From positions 1-64,000 of the forward strand of contig CAKPXN010000003.1 of NCBI GenBank assembly GCA_934202095.1: 64,000 nt of DNA, read 5' to 3'. A program made the position numbers and the translations under genes. This DNA comes from an uncultured Veillonella sp. Lineage in GTDB: Bacteria > Bacillota > Negativicutes > Veillonellales > Veillonellaceae. Of this stretch, positions 17,493 through 27,399 are shown piece by piece. The notes beneath the pieces were generated by a model. That model saw nothing but the letters and a program-made list of their open reading frames with translations, searched no databases and was not told the origin of the DNA. Position 1 is the first letter of the stretch; each line of letters starts with the position of its first letter.

Positions 17493-18983
17493 ATGAATAA
17501 GAAGGCCTTTTCTTTAGCCATAATATTATCGATGGCTACAACAGGTGCATTCGCAAGTGACGTTGTTTCTACATCTGTCAATAATGGTGACAAACTCACA
17601 AAACTTCAAAAAGAAGCGATTCAATTAACGCAACAACAATTAGCTCAAAAAGCGTCTCAAGATGCACAGCAATATGAAGCAGCGTTGAATCTAAATGAAG
17701 ATAGCACAGTTTCTCTTGCACTGGCTAATAACCGCACTGCAAAACAATCCTTGTGGGATTATGAAGCGGCAAAAGCCACAGTAAGTGCTACAGCAGCAGG
17801 AAAAAATCCTAATGTATCCTATGCATGGCAAGGCACTCGCAATCACGGTGCCAATGCTATGACGGGTAGAACTGTTACTAGTAAAACAGGTCAACATAGC
17901 TTCACTATTAAGGCCCCTGTGTTTAGTCCTTCACTAGATGCTAATATTGATAAGTCCCGCTTTGCTCGTGAAGGCAGTGGTGCTGCTTATGAAGAAGCAT
18001 TGCAACAAGCTAAATATGATGCTATCAATGGTTACTATACATTGATTATGTATCGTAACAAGGTTGACGTAGCGAACCAAGCGGTTAAGGATTATCAAGG
18101 TCATGTAGATAATGTTAAGGCTCAATATAATGTAGGCCTTGTAGCTAATTCTGATGTATTAGCGGCTGATACTAATTTGGCAGATTCTCAAACTAATCTT
18201 GTAAAAGCCCAAAATGCAGCGAATTTAGCGGAAGCGAACTTGAATTTGGTGATTGCATACCCAGCACAAACATCTATTACAACAGCAGAACATGATTTAC
18301 AATACAAACCATATGCAGTTACATTAGAGCAAGCTAAAGCGTATGCTATGCTTCATCGTTCTGTTCTTGTACAATCTGCGATGGCTGTAAAACAAGCTGA
18401 AGAGGCTTTAAAAGCTGAGAAAGCTGGCTATTTACCAACTGTAGGTGTTGAAGCTGGCCGTGGCTATGCTGATCCAGATGGCTACTTTGGTACAAGCAGT
18501 AAATCTTGGCATATTGGCGCATCCGCTACCTGGAGTTTGTGGGATGGGGGCCAAACACAAAATAAAATTAAGGTTGCTCAAGATACATTAGAAAAGGCTA
18601 AGGAAGCTAATCTAGCGGCTGTTGATAAGGTAAATCTTGCGGTTCAACAAGCATACCTTAATTTGCGTTCTGCAGAACAAACAATTCAAAGTACACAAAC
18701 GGCAGTAAATCAAGGTCAAGAAAACTTCCGTATTGCAACCCTTCGTTATCGTGCTGGCGTAGGTACGAACCTTGATGTACTAGATGCGGAAACTAAATTG
18801 ACAGAATCTCGTAATAACTACGTAGATGCGTTGTATAATTACAATGTCAGCATTTCCGCTCTTGAACAAGCAACAGGTATTCCATTAGATACTCCTGTAG
18901 GTCAAGGGGCAAGTATTATTGCTAACAGCGGTGCTGTAGAACAATTAGCAGCATTAGCTTCAGCTACACTTGCAAAAAAATAA
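17493..18983 (+). CDS. tolC: TolC-family outer-membrane efflux protein
   Basis: Outer-membrane and periplasmic channel protein of 496 aa. The signal peptide is MNKKAFSLAIILSMATTGAFA. The mature part shows the two TolC structural repeats: long Ala/Gln/Asn-rich helices (AQYNVGLVANSDVLAADTNLADSQTNL and the matching RYRAGVGTNLDVLDAETKLTESRNNY) with short strand regions such as WHIGASATWSLWDGG. It follows mlaD by 26 bp and ends at a strong terminator. No inner-membrane pump or adaptor gene is adjacent, so it is probably a shared exit duct for efflux or type I secretion. Confidence 0.93.
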   Translation: MNKKAFSLAIILSMATTGAFASDVVSTSVNNGDKLTKLQKEAIQLTQQQLAQKASQDAQQYEAALNLNEDSTVSLALANNRTAKQSLWDYEAAKATVSATAAGKNPNVSYAWQGTRNHGANAMTGRTVTSKTGQHSFTIKAPVFSPSLDANIDKSRFAREGSGAAYEEALQQAKYDAINGYYTLIMYRNKVDVANQAVKDYQGHVDNVKAQYNVGLVANSDVLAADTNLADSQTNLVKAQNAANLAEANLNLVIAYPAQTSITTAEHDLQYKPYAVTLEQAKAYAMLHRSVLVQSAMAVKQAEEALKAEKAGYLPTVGVEAGRGYADPDGYFGTSSKSWHIGASATWSLWDGGQTQNKIKVAQDTLEKAKEANLAAVDKVNLAVQQAYLNLRSAEQTIQSTQTAVNQGQENFRIATLRYRAGVGTNLDVLDAETKLTESRNNYVDALYNYNVSISALEQATGIPLDTPVGQGASIIANSGAVEQLAALASATLAKK

Positions 18984-19012
18984 TCATAGAGATAATATAC
19001 ACTCTATTTAAA

Positions 19013-19044
19013 ATGACGTCCGCTTCGGCGGTCGTCATTTTTTT
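19013..19044 (+). terminator. Rho-independent terminator after tolC
   Basis: An 11-bp stem with one mismatch (ATGACGTCCGC at 19013-19023, GCGGTCGTCAT at 19028-19038) is closed by a TTCG tetraloop and followed by a run of T. It ends the mlaEFD-tolC unit. Confidence 0.92.
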
Positions 19045-19170
19045 ATAGTTGAATGAGCTGTATTACATTTTGATTTCATAAAATTTATACATCATATACT
19101 ATTGAAATATCATAGAGTATGGTAATATTGATGTATAAATAAGCGTAATTTTTTAGGTGTGGGGTTTCCT

Positions 19171-22100
19171 ATGACACGGAAAAAATGGTGCCTAATTGGT
19201 GCAGCAGTTTTAGGCTTGGGGGTAGCTGGAATAGCTACTTCCATCAATCCAATTGCAGAGCGATATGTGGCGCCCATGGTACAGGAACAACTACATAATA
19301 CAGTTAGAGGTACAATTCAGTATGATTCTATGCACATCGCTTGGAATGGGGATGTAGTACTACAAAATGTATCATTAAGGGATGAAAATGACCATTTGGT
19401 AGCGGCCGTTCCGACTATGAATGTATCGATGAAATGGACATCTGTGCCATCTATTTTGATGGGGAACTCAGCTGGTGCAGCTATCGTTTCTACCATTACT
19501 TTGGAGCAACCAGACGTTCATGTGTGGCAATTAGCTGATGGGACTTGGAATGTAAATTCTTTATTAAAACCATCATCAAAAAATGATAAGAAATCTTTTG
19601 ATGGCAATATCGTCGTTAATGATGCTACAGGTGCTGTTCGATTTAAAGATGGCAATGTACATAAGTTAGCCAATCTAGATGGTAATATAGCCTTAAATGT
19701 TGATGGTATGACAAAAGGAGCATTAAATGGACTTTTAGATGACCATTCGATTGCTGTTAATGGCTCTATCGACATGAATAAAATGGATGATTTTGATTTG
19801 TTTGTTCGAGCCGAGTCCGTTGATATATCAGGCATCATGAATATGGTTCCATCCAATAAAAATCTCTCTATAACATCTGGTATATTACATGATGTAAAAG
19901 CACAGATTACGGGGCGTGATGGCAAGTATTCAATGTCTGGTAATTTAGCCTTTGATGGCGTAGGTGGTACTTATAAAAATGGGCCTACTACATACCAAAT
20001 TGGACAGGGCAATGGCAAGATTTTCTTCCAAAACAATACTGTTTTAATCAGTCATAGTGGCTGGTATGTAAACGATCAAGCTGTTAAGGTTAATGGTTTA
20101 GTAACACTTAGTGATGACGTTGATTTAAATCTAAATGCTGTTGCGGATTCCGTAGCATTAGAGGCTTTCACCAATAACCAATTTACCGGTACTATAGGTG
20201 GTCGCGTTCATATTGGAGGCACCAGTGTCAATCCAAATGTATCAGGTACGATTAAGAGTAATGAGGTTTCTTATGACGACTATCGTATTGATAGTGGAGA
20301 GGCAAATTTTATTTATTCTGACGGCACAGTAGATATACGTGATGCTACATTATATATTGGAGATGGCAGTGTAAACGGTAGGGGAAAATATAATGTCGAT
20401 AGCGGTGATTTTTCTGTAGAGGGAACAATTCATAATGCTGAGATTGCACCATTTACTCAAAATCTAGCAACCCCTATTAGTGGCATTGTAAATGGTGATT
20501 TTGCCGTTACCGGAAAAAATAGCAATATTACTGCTTTAGAAGGAAATGTAGTCGGTTCTGCTATTTCGGCACGCGGTATCTCTCTCGATACGGCTAAACT
20601 TAGCTTTACAAAATCTGGTACGATTACAAATATTGCTGTCACAGGGGCTATGGGTAATGGTTTACTCAGTGGATATGGTACGATTGATAATAATAACTTA
20701 AATCTATCCCTATCGGCAGATTCTTTGGATGCGTCTAATTTTTCCACCTTTGTAGGTAAAAGTATATCCGGTAATATTACTGGATATGCGTCAATCACAG
20801 GTGATTTGGACAATGTGTCAGTCACAGGTAGTATTACAAGTCCTGAGATCATTTATGATGGTGCTCATTTTAATTCTATTAATGCAGGTTTTACTATTCA
20901 AAATCATATATTAGAATTAACCGATACATCTATAGGTGATGGGGATGGTGCTATTACTATAGGTGGGACACTTGATTTAAATTCTAATGCACTTAATATG
21001 CGGGCGCGTGCAAAAGCTGTTCGGATAGAGAACTTAATTAGGCCGTTTTCTGATGTTCCACTTACTGGTTGGTTTGAATCCGAAAATGAAATTCATGGCA
21101 CTTTAGATAATCCATATGTTCAGGGCCGTGTTCATTTATATGACGGTTCTTATAATGGTAAATTGATTAGTGATGCAAAGGCTGATTATACATTAGAAAA
21201 TAAGACTCTTACATTACCTAGCTTTACTATTCAAGGGTATGGGGCCGTTATTCAAGGCTCTGGTACTGTATCAGAAGATGCCCTAAATATCGATTTAGAA
21301 GGTAAAGATATAGATATTGGCAGGTTATTAGTCAATACTGATTATGATGTAAAGGGCTATGTACAAGCTAAGGGGCATATTGGTGGCTCTTTATACAATC
21401 CTAATTTTAATGGATCTGTTACATCTAACTTCTTAACTATTAATGGCGAAGGTATTACCAATATTTCTGGTACATTATATGCAGATAAAACCGTCGTTAA
21501 TTTAGAAAAATTTGAATTTGATGAAGAACAAGGTGGCCATTATATGGCCCGTGCAGGTATGTCTACGGTGGGCGACAAGAGATTATTTGGTACACTCGAG
21601 GTCTCAAATGGCCGTGTAAACAACCTATTGTCCTTGCTTGGTAAACCTGTTGATAAATTAGATGGATCGTTAAGTGGTACTGTTGATTTGGGAGGCACCT
21701 ATGGTAATCCAAGCCTTAATGTGGTGGGTTCAATTAAGGATGTAACTATTGATACGAAGGTAGTAGGCGATGCAACGATAGATGCCAGTCTAGAAAATCG
21801 TAAGTTTAAAATTCGCACATTAAAATTACCTGTTGATGATGGACTTATTGCTGCTGGTGGTACTGTTGATTTAGATGGTGATGCAGATTTACAAATTGCA
21901 GTTCGCGATGTTGATATAGAACCATTCTTACCGCTTATTGGTGATAATATTAATGCGACTGGTTCCATTACCGGTGTTATCAATATGACAGGGGCTACAA
22001 AAAATCCTAAGGTTGAATTGTCCGCGAGCCTTGCCAATGGTTCTTATAATGGTATCGATATTGATCAAGGATTCGTATTGGCAACCATGGAAAATCATGT

Positions 22101-23460
22101 TATTAACGTTCAACGTATTCAAGGGGTTAAAGGCGACTATAAGCTAAGTGCATATGGTAAGATTCCTCTAGCCGCGTTGTATACGACTGGGTATCTCGAT
22201 GCGAATGATTCTAAAGCGATGGATATGACTATTGACTTTAATGAAGCCGATATGGCTGTTATCCCTTTGATTACTCCTACCGTGAAAGAAGCAACTGGAG
22301 CGCTAAAAGGTCTTGTTCATGTAACGGGGACTATTGATCAGCCAGAGGCTTATGGTACAGTATCTGTTCGCAATGGTACGATGAAGATAAAGACCATAGG
22401 TAATGAGTTTAAAGACATTGATGGGGATTTGATTTTCTCAGGACAACAAGCTGATTTCCAATCACGCATATCTGCTGGCAAAGGTACTGCGGGCTTAGCG
22501 GCAAAGGTTAATTGGACAGGTCACGAGATGACTAATTATCGTATGGCTATTCAATTGGATGGATTTGATTTAGCTAATGAGTATATATCAGGACCACTAC
22601 AAGGTGAGTTATATATCGCTGAGAAAAATGGTATCCCTACACTTATGGGTAATCTAAATCTAGAGAATATGAAGTTCAAAATTCCACTTTCCTTAGAAAC
22701 TAGTGAAAGCACGCGTGATTTGGGGATTGATGTTAACGTACATGCTGGTAAAAATGTACGACTCTACGATAGAACCTTGTATAATATGCGTATTAGTGGA
22801 GATGTTCATTTTGGGGGCTCTGTACTTAATCCTACATCCAGTGGACAGTTCAATGTGGTGAGCGGTACGTTTAAATATTTAAGCCATACCTTTGATATTA
22901 CGAAGGGAACTGCAACCTTTACATCTGGATCGTACTTACCTATGCTTCAGCTTGATGCGGAAACAACTGTAGGTACCTATAATATCTATCTTGGTGTGAA
23001 AGGTACTGTGGATCATATGGATTTAACGCTTAAATCAGAACCTTCATTATCTCGAAAACAAATAATTTCTATGTTGACCTTTGGTCGAGGGGAACCATCG
23101 AATAGTAGTACAATTACCAATGAAGATGCAAATGCATTAGCGGTAGCGAGTGCACAAATGTTTGCCTTTGGTTACGTACAAGATGCGGTGCAAAATGCAT
23201 TAGGTTTAGATCGTGTTAATATTACGACAGGTTCTATAGATCCTAATGAACCTACTAGTAGGGAAACATCAGGAAATTATAATATCGAAATTGGTAAGTA
23301 TGTCTTGCCGAGAACGATGATTACCTATACTCAAGGTATCAATAATAAGCAAAATAAATATGGTATTGAATATTCGTTGCGTCGAAGTGTTAAGTTTAAT
23401 GCTTGGCATACGTCTCAAGGTAGTACATACTTTGGTGGACGTTGGACACGAGAATTCTAG
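19171..23460 (+). CDS. tamB: TamB/AsmA-like translocation and assembly module protein (DUF490)
   Basis: A very large periplasm-spanning protein (1429 aa from ATG 19171). It has one N-terminal TM helix (about residues 8-28), an AsmA-like start, and then more than 1000 residues of repetitive beta-strand sequence (GTLDNPYVQGRVHL, GTYGNPSLNVVGSI, GTIDQPEAYGTVSV and similar blocks). These build the hydrophobic lipid groove. The conserved TamB C-terminal domain is at about 1180-1429 and ends in F. No TamA is adjacent. It is followed instead by bamA, the usual tamB-bamA pairing of diderm Firmicutes. A role in anterograde phospholipid transport or outer-membrane protein assembly is known for the family. 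A GTG at 19159 is an alternative start. Confidence 0.93.
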   Translation: MTRKKWCLIGAAVLGLGVAGIATSINPIAERYVAPMVQEQLHNTVRGTIQYDSMHIAWNGDVVLQNVSLRDENDHLVAAVPTMNVSMKWTSVPSILMGNSAGAAIVSTITLEQPDVHVWQLADGTWNVNSLLKPSSKNDKKSFDGNIVVNDATGAVRFKDGNVHKLANLDGNIALNVDGMTKGALNGLLDDHSIAVNGSIDMNKMDDFDLFVRAESVDISGIMNMVPSNKNLSITSGILHDVKAQITGRDGKYSMSGNLAFDGVGGTYKNGPTTYQIGQGNGKIFFQNNTVLISHSGWYVNDQAVKVNGLVTLSDDVDLNLNAVADSVALEAFTNNQFTGTIGGRVHIGGTSVNPNVSGTIKSNEVSYDDYRIDSGEANFIYSDGTVDIRDATLYIGDGSVNGRGKYNVDSGDFSVEGTIHNAEIAPFTQNLATPISGIVNGDFAVTGKNSNITALEGNVVGSAISARGISLDTAKLSFTKSGTITNIAVTGAMGNGLLSGYGTIDNNNLNLSLSADSLDASNFSTFVGKSISGNITGYASITGDLDNVSVTGSITSPEIIYDGAHFNSINAGFTIQNHILELTDTSIGDGDGAITIGGTLDLNSNALNMRARAKAVRIENLIRPFSDVPLTGWFESENEIHGTLDNPYVQGRVHLYDGSYNGKLISDAKADYTLENKTLTLPSFTIQGYGAVIQGSGTVSEDALNIDLEGKDIDIGRLLVNTDYDVKGYVQAKGHIGGSLYNPNFNGSVTSNFLTINGEGITNISGTLYADKTVVNLEKFEFDEEQGGHYMARAGMSTVGDKRLFGTLEVSNGRVNNLLSLLGKPVDKLDGSLSGTVDLGGTYGNPSLNVVGSIKDVTIDTKVVGDATIDASLENRKFKIRTLKLPVDDGLIAAGGTVDLDGDADLQIAVRDVDIEPFLPLIGDNINATGSITGVINMTGATKNPKVELSASLANGSYNGIDIDQGFVLATMENHVINVQRIQGVKGDYKLSAYGKIPLAALYTTGYLDANDSKAMDMTIDFNEADMAVIPLITPTVKEATGALKGLVHVTGTIDQPEAYGTVSVRNGTMKIKTIGNEFKDIDGDLIFSGQQADFQSRISAGKGTAGLAAKVNWTGHEMTNYRMAIQLDGFDLANEYISGPLQGELYIAEKNGIPTLMGNLNLENMKFKIPLSLETSESTRDLGIDVNVHAGKNVRLYDRTLYNMRISGDVHFGGSVLNPTSSGQFNVVSGTFKYLSHTFDITKGTATFTSGSYLPMLQLDAETTVGTYNIYLGVKGTVDHMDLTLKSEPSLSRKQIISMLTFGRGEPSNSSTITNEDANALAVASAQMFAFGYVQDAVQNALGLDRVNITTGSIDPNEPTSRETSGNYNIEIGKYVLPRTMITYTQGINNKQNKYGIEYSLRRSVKFNAWHTSQGSTYFGGRWTREF

Positions 23461-23464
23461 TGAT

Positions 23465-23513
23465 ATGACTATAATGAAGGAACTGAATAAGCACCTTCAT
23501 TATAGTCATTTTA
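23465..23513 (+). terminator. Rho-independent terminator after tamB
   Basis: A perfect 16-bp stem (23465-23480 with 23494-23509) around a 13-nt loop, followed by TTTTAATTT. Transcription of bamA therefore probably restarts here. Confidence 0.85.
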
Positions 23514-23558
23514 ATTTCATAAAATTGAATTATAGTAGTACTAATTCCCAGTATTATA

Positions 23559-23567
23559 TGATATAAT
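23559..23567 (+). promoter_or_regulatory. Extended -10 promoter for bamA
   Basis: TGATATAAT (23559-23567) is an extended -10 (TGn plus consensus TATAAT). No good -35 lies 17 bp upstream, which is normal for extended -10 promoters. The bamA start is 49 bp downstream. Confidence 0.55.
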
Positions 23568-23615
23568 AATAAAGATTTAATACTCTTTAAAGAGGGATAA
23601 TTTTAGGAGGATTTT

Positions 23616-25793
23616 ATGTTAACAAGCAAAGCCTATAAACGTATGCTAGCAGCATCTGTGTTGACTGCCGTTATGGGTACAGGCAGTGTTTTTGCTGCAG
23701 AGGTACAAGCAGGCTATACACCAGATATGAATGCAACTGCTACTGCAGATACTGCAACAACTGACGATACGATTACAAAAGCAGCTGTATACAATGCTGG
23801 TAAAGAAAAAGGTACTAATACACAAGATGATACTGATGCGGCTATTTTAGCAGCACGTGGTGATACAACATTATCCACTGATGGTACAGTTGTGCAAGGT
23901 TCCGATGGAACTGTTACCGTAAATAATGGAGCATTAAAAACTGACGATAAACAAGTTAAAATGGTTTCTAAAACTACAGCTGGTACAGACTTAGATAAGG
24001 TTGCAGAAAATGGACAAGCACAAGCTGTAACATCCGTTGAGGCCCAATATGTTACCGGTGTTAGCGCTGATTCCGTTAATCCATTTGTAGGTAAAACTAT
24101 TACTGGTTTATCTATTTCTGGTGTTTCTGCAGAACAAGCAGCTCAATTGATGACATTATTGTCCGAAAAGGTAGGCGACGCTGTTTCTGTTGATGGTGTA
24201 TTTAAAGACGTACAAAACTTGGGTAATAGCGGTTATTTCTCTGAAGTGAACCCAATCTTTACATCTGTTCCAGAAGGCGTAAAAATTGACTTTGCTGTAG
24301 TAACTAATCCAGTGGTACATGGCATTGTTTTTGAAGGTAACTCCGTATACACTTCCGATGTATTAACTAAATATATGGCTATTCCTGAAGGCCAAATTAT
24401 GAACTCCGTATACGTAGGCCAAAAGGTACAAGGTATCAACGCAGCATATGCTCGTGATGGTTATATGCTAGCTCATGTAGACGGTATCGCTGTAGATGAC
24501 AATGGTATGATTCATATCCATATCGTGGAAGGCATCGTAGAAGATATTGTACCAGCTGGTAATAAGAAAACTCGTAACAAAGTTATCACTCGTGAATTCG
24601 TACAAAAAACAGGTAAACCATTCAATAAATTCTTGGTTCGTCGTTCCGTAGAACGCGTATACAACTTGGGTTTCTTTGATGATGTAAATGTACGTATGTT
24701 ACCAGGTGAAAAAGATCCTAACAATGTAATTATCGAAATTGACGTATTGGAACATAAAACAGGTACAATCACATTAGGTGCCGGTTATTCTAAATCCGAT
24801 GGCTTGATGGGTATCGTTGAATTTGGTGAAGATAACCTTCGCGGCACAGGTGATAAATTTAAAGTTCACTGGGAAATTGGTGGTAAGAAGAAGTATAAAA
24901 ACTACCAAATTTCTTACTTGAAACCTTGGATTGACCACAGAGGTACTTCTCTTGGCTTCTCCTTCTTCAACCGTGAAGATGAATACACTGACTATGATAG
25001 CGATGGTAGCGAAGTAGCAGAATACAACAAAAAATCCAAAGGTTTTAATATCTCCTTTGGTCGTCAAACAGGCGAATATACACGCGACTACTTAACACTC
25101 GAATCTCGTTCCGATAAATACAAATGGGATAATGACGATAGCTCCGGTTTCCGCTATGATGCTGGTGCTGGTGCAGGTCCTAATAATAGATGGAACAACG
25201 GTTCATATGATTTTGCTGGCATGGATTATGTAGGCAAAAACTTTGGTCGTATCAATTCCATTACATGGCAAAAGGTATATGACTCCCGCGATAACATCTA
25301 TGAACCAACTCGTGGTCGTCGTATTTCCTACACTGCACAATGGGCTGGTCATGGCTTAGGCGGTGACTTTGATTTCTACAAGTTCACAGCTGAAATGCGT
25401 GCATACAAAAAAGTAGGCTCCAAAAATGTATTGGCCTTCCGTGCACGCGGTGGTTTCATCCAAGGCGATGCACCATATAGCCAGTTGTTTACATTAGGTG
25501 GCGCAGATACATTACGTGGTTATGAAGATGATCAATTCCGCGGTAAGAATATGTACAATGCGACATTGGAATTCCGGTTCCCTATCGTGAAAAAGGTAAG
25601 TGGCGTATTATTTACTGATATTGGTGATGCTTGGGATGCTCCTAATGTTCCTTGGTATAAAAATACTAAGAGCTTTAACTATGGCGTTGGTGCCGGTGTT
25701 CGTATCACTACACCAATCGGTCCTGTTAAACTCGACTATGGTATTGGCAAGGATAAGAAGAAATTCCACTTCAGCTTTGGTACACAATTCTAA
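23616..25793 (+). CDS. bamA: BamA/Omp85 outer-membrane protein assembly factor with a reduced POTRA set
   Basis: Core of the barrel-insertion machine, 725 aa. The signal peptide ends near residue 28 (VFA-AEV). A Thr/Ala/Asp-rich linker runs from about 30 to 155. Three POTRA-like units follow (about 158-235, 236-310, 311-385), then a 16-strand Omp85 barrel (about 386-725) carrying the family loop motif LRGYEDDQFRG and ending in F (HFSFGTQF). E. coli BamA has five POTRAs, so the periplasmic part is shorter and the unstructured linker is extra. It lies directly downstream of tamB and upstream of Skp-like chaperones. No BamB-E genes are in the window. Confidence 0.95.
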   Translation: MLTSKAYKRMLAASVLTAVMGTGSVFAAEVQAGYTPDMNATATADTATTDDTITKAAVYNAGKEKGTNTQDDTDAAILAARGDTTLSTDGTVVQGSDGTVTVNNGALKTDDKQVKMVSKTTAGTDLDKVAENGQAQAVTSVEAQYVTGVSADSVNPFVGKTITGLSISGVSAEQAAQLMTLLSEKVGDAVSVDGVFKDVQNLGNSGYFSEVNPIFTSVPEGVKIDFAVVTNPVVHGIVFEGNSVYTSDVLTKYMAIPEGQIMNSVYVGQKVQGINAAYARDGYMLAHVDGIAVDDNGMIHIHIVEGIVEDIVPAGNKKTRNKVITREFVQKTGKPFNKFLVRRSVERVYNLGFFDDVNVRMLPGEKDPNNVIIEIDVLEHKTGTITLGAGYSKSDGLMGIVEFGEDNLRGTGDKFKVHWEIGGKKKYKNYQISYLKPWIDHRGTSLGFSFFNREDEYTDYDSDGSEVAEYNKKSKGFNISFGRQTGEYTRDYLTLESRSDKYKWDNDDSSGFRYDAGAGAGPNNRWNNGSYDFAGMDYVGKNFGRINSITWQKVYDSRDNIYEPTRGRRISYTAQWAGHGLGGDFDFYKFTAEMRAYKKVGSKNVLAFRARGGFIQGDAPYSQLFTLGGADTLRGYEDDQFRGKNMYNATLEFRFPIVKKVSGVLFTDIGDAWDAPNVPWYKNTKSFNYGVGAGVRITTPIGPVKLDYGIGKDKKKFHFSFGTQF

Positions 25794-25808
25794 TATTGAG
25801 ACGTATTA

Positions 25809-25844
25809 TGGTGAAAGCACCTTCTTTAGAGGGGGCTTTCACCA
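25809..25844 (+). promoter_or_regulatory. Intergenic hairpin after bamA
   Basis: TGGTGAAAGC (25809-25818) pairs perfectly with GCTTTCACCA (25835-25844). No T-run follows, so it is likely an RNA processing or stability element that lowers downstream expression. It is not a full terminator. Confidence 0.5.
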
Positions 25845-25901
25845 ATATCTCTATTATGGCACTCATAGTGCGTAGATTAACAGAAATGAGGAATGTTCAT
25901 T

Positions 25902-26384
25902 ATGATGAGAATGATGAATAACAAGAAGAATGTAAAAATATTCTCCATTGTTATTGCTGCGATTTTTATTATTGGTATTGGTGCATTAGCATATACACAA
26001 ATGGCTACACCTGGTACTAGCTCTGCTAGTAATGTTGGTGTTATCGACATGAGCCGATTAGATAATCCTGAAAATCCTGTATATGTGAAAGCTGCTAAGG
26101 AATTTACCGATTATCGTAGCCAAGTAGCTGCGGATATGCAAGCGAAGGTTGATGCTGCGCAAGATGATGCAACAAAAGCAAAAATCAAACAAGAAGCACA
26201 AGCTAATGTAGAAAAGAAAATGGAAGAAATGAATAAACAAATGGCAGATAAAACGATGGAAGTGGCCAAATCTGTTGGCGATGCTAAAGGTTTATCTGTA
26301 GTTCTTCCTAAAGATGCTGTTCTTTATGGTGGTGTAGATATTACAGACCAAGTACTTAAGAAACTCGCAGCTGATGCAAAATAA
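25902..26384 (+). CDS. OmpH/Skp-like periplasmic chaperone, paralogue 1
   Basis: Skp-type holdase of 160 aa, anchored by an N-terminal hydrophobic segment (about residues 13-33, IFSIVIAAIFIIGIGALAY). This looks more like a membrane anchor than a cleaved signal. The mature part starts NVGVIDMSRL, the Skp/OmpH first strand. Long charged helices follow (about 60-130), and it ends with the second strand SVVLPKDAVLYGGVDITDQVLKKL. This is the family's tentacle-and-body layout. ATG 25902 has GAGGAA 8 nt upstream. ATG 25893 has none. First of three tandem Skp paralogues after bamA. Confidence 0.82.
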   Translation: MMRMMNNKKNVKIFSIVIAAIFIIGIGALAYTQMATPGTSSASNVGVIDMSRLDNPENPVYVKAAKEFTDYRSQVAADMQAKVDAAQDDATKAKIKQEAQANVEKKMEEMNKQMADKTMEVAKSVGDAKGLSVVLPKDAVLYGGVDITDQVLKKLAADAK

Positions 26385-26420
26385 TAACGATACGATAGTA
26401 ATCGGATAAGGGTGAGCCGT

Positions 26421-27389
26421 ATGAAGCTAAATAAACGGTATATAGGATTATTTCTGTTTTTAGCAGCTGCACTAATTGCGATGTATGGAGGCTATGGATT
26501 TATTACTAATCGGCAATCTTCAGAAGGGCCATCTATTGGGGTAGTACAAATAGATGATGTACTAGAATTTAATCCTTCTTATGAAGATTATAAAAATGCA
26601 AAAACAGAGTTGGAACAGCTCAAATCACAATATGCCTTAGAACAAGAGGCGTTGAATACCAAGTCTGATCTGCAAAATGAACAGCTTAAATCCTTGTCTC
26701 TAGATACGACATTGTCGGATGCGTTAAATGTGGAATTACAAACGCGTATTGCGACAAAGCAAAATCAACTTAATGCACAACTAGATGCGAAACGAGCTGA
26801 ATTAGTAAAAAAATACATGGAAGAACTCAAGGTTGCTAACAAGGGGTATGACTTAGAGATTGTAAATCTACAGTTACAACTATATGCTTTTGATAGCCGT
26901 GTTTATATCGATGATGCACAGAAAGAGGCAGCGCAAGCCGAAAAAGCTGAATTAGAAAGCCGCCTTGAAAGCTTGCTAGCTAAACGTAAACCGTCCAATT
27001 TTGATATGGATTCTATACGAGCTAAAGTAGATGCAGAATTAAAACCTATCCGTGATGCAGGGGAACAAGAACTTAAACAATATGCCGAATCTCTACAAGC
27101 CGAACTTGCAAAAAAACGTGATACAATGATGCAAAATCAAGCAAAGGCTATTGTATCAACAAATAATTTGCCAGTCCCTCAAGAGTGGAATGATAGTTGG
27201 GCCAAAAAATTGTCGGATAAAGAGGCAGAGGTGAATGCACTTCATGAAGCAATTTTAGAAGATGTGCGCATGCGCGTTGCTATCATTGCTCAAGAACGTC
27301 ATTTAGACCTTGTTTTGATAGATCATGGTGGAAATATTAAAGGGCTGGATATAACAGATGCTGTTAAGGCATCATATCGAGTTCAGTAA
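26421..27389 (+). CDS. OmpH/Skp-like protein with doubled helical region, paralogue 2
   Basis: A 322-aa protein, about twice the size of a normal Skp. An N-terminal membrane segment lies at about residues 7-27. The body strand is IGVVQIDDVLEFNPSY (about 40-55), then about 220 residues of charged coiled-coil helix. The C-terminal body is ERHLDLVLIDHGGNIKGLDITDAV. The extra length is in the tentacle region, so it could hold larger clients or form a different oligomer. ATG 26421 is preferred over GTG 26412 because AAGGG lies 8 nt upstream. It sits 36 bp after paralogue 1 and 10 bp before paralogue 3. Confidence 0.8.
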   Translation: MKLNKRYIGLFLFLAAALIAMYGGYGFITNRQSSEGPSIGVVQIDDVLEFNPSYEDYKNAKTELEQLKSQYALEQEALNTKSDLQNEQLKSLSLDTTLSDALNVELQTRIATKQNQLNAQLDAKRAELVKKYMEELKVANKGYDLEIVNLQLQLYAFDSRVYIDDAQKEAAQAEKAELESRLESLLAKRKPSNFDMDSIRAKVDAELKPIRDAGEQELKQYAESLQAELAKKRDTMMQNQAKAIVSTNNLPVPQEWNDSWAKKLSDKEAEVNALHEAILEDVRMRVAIIAQERHLDLVLIDHGGNIKGLDITDAVKASYRVQ

Positions 27390-27399
27390 GGAGTATATG

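Noticed and set aside
19518-22122. Minus-strand open frames of 110-135 codons opposite tamB
   Set aside because: No RBS, no recognisable domains, and the sense frame is an uninterrupted 1429-codon tamB.
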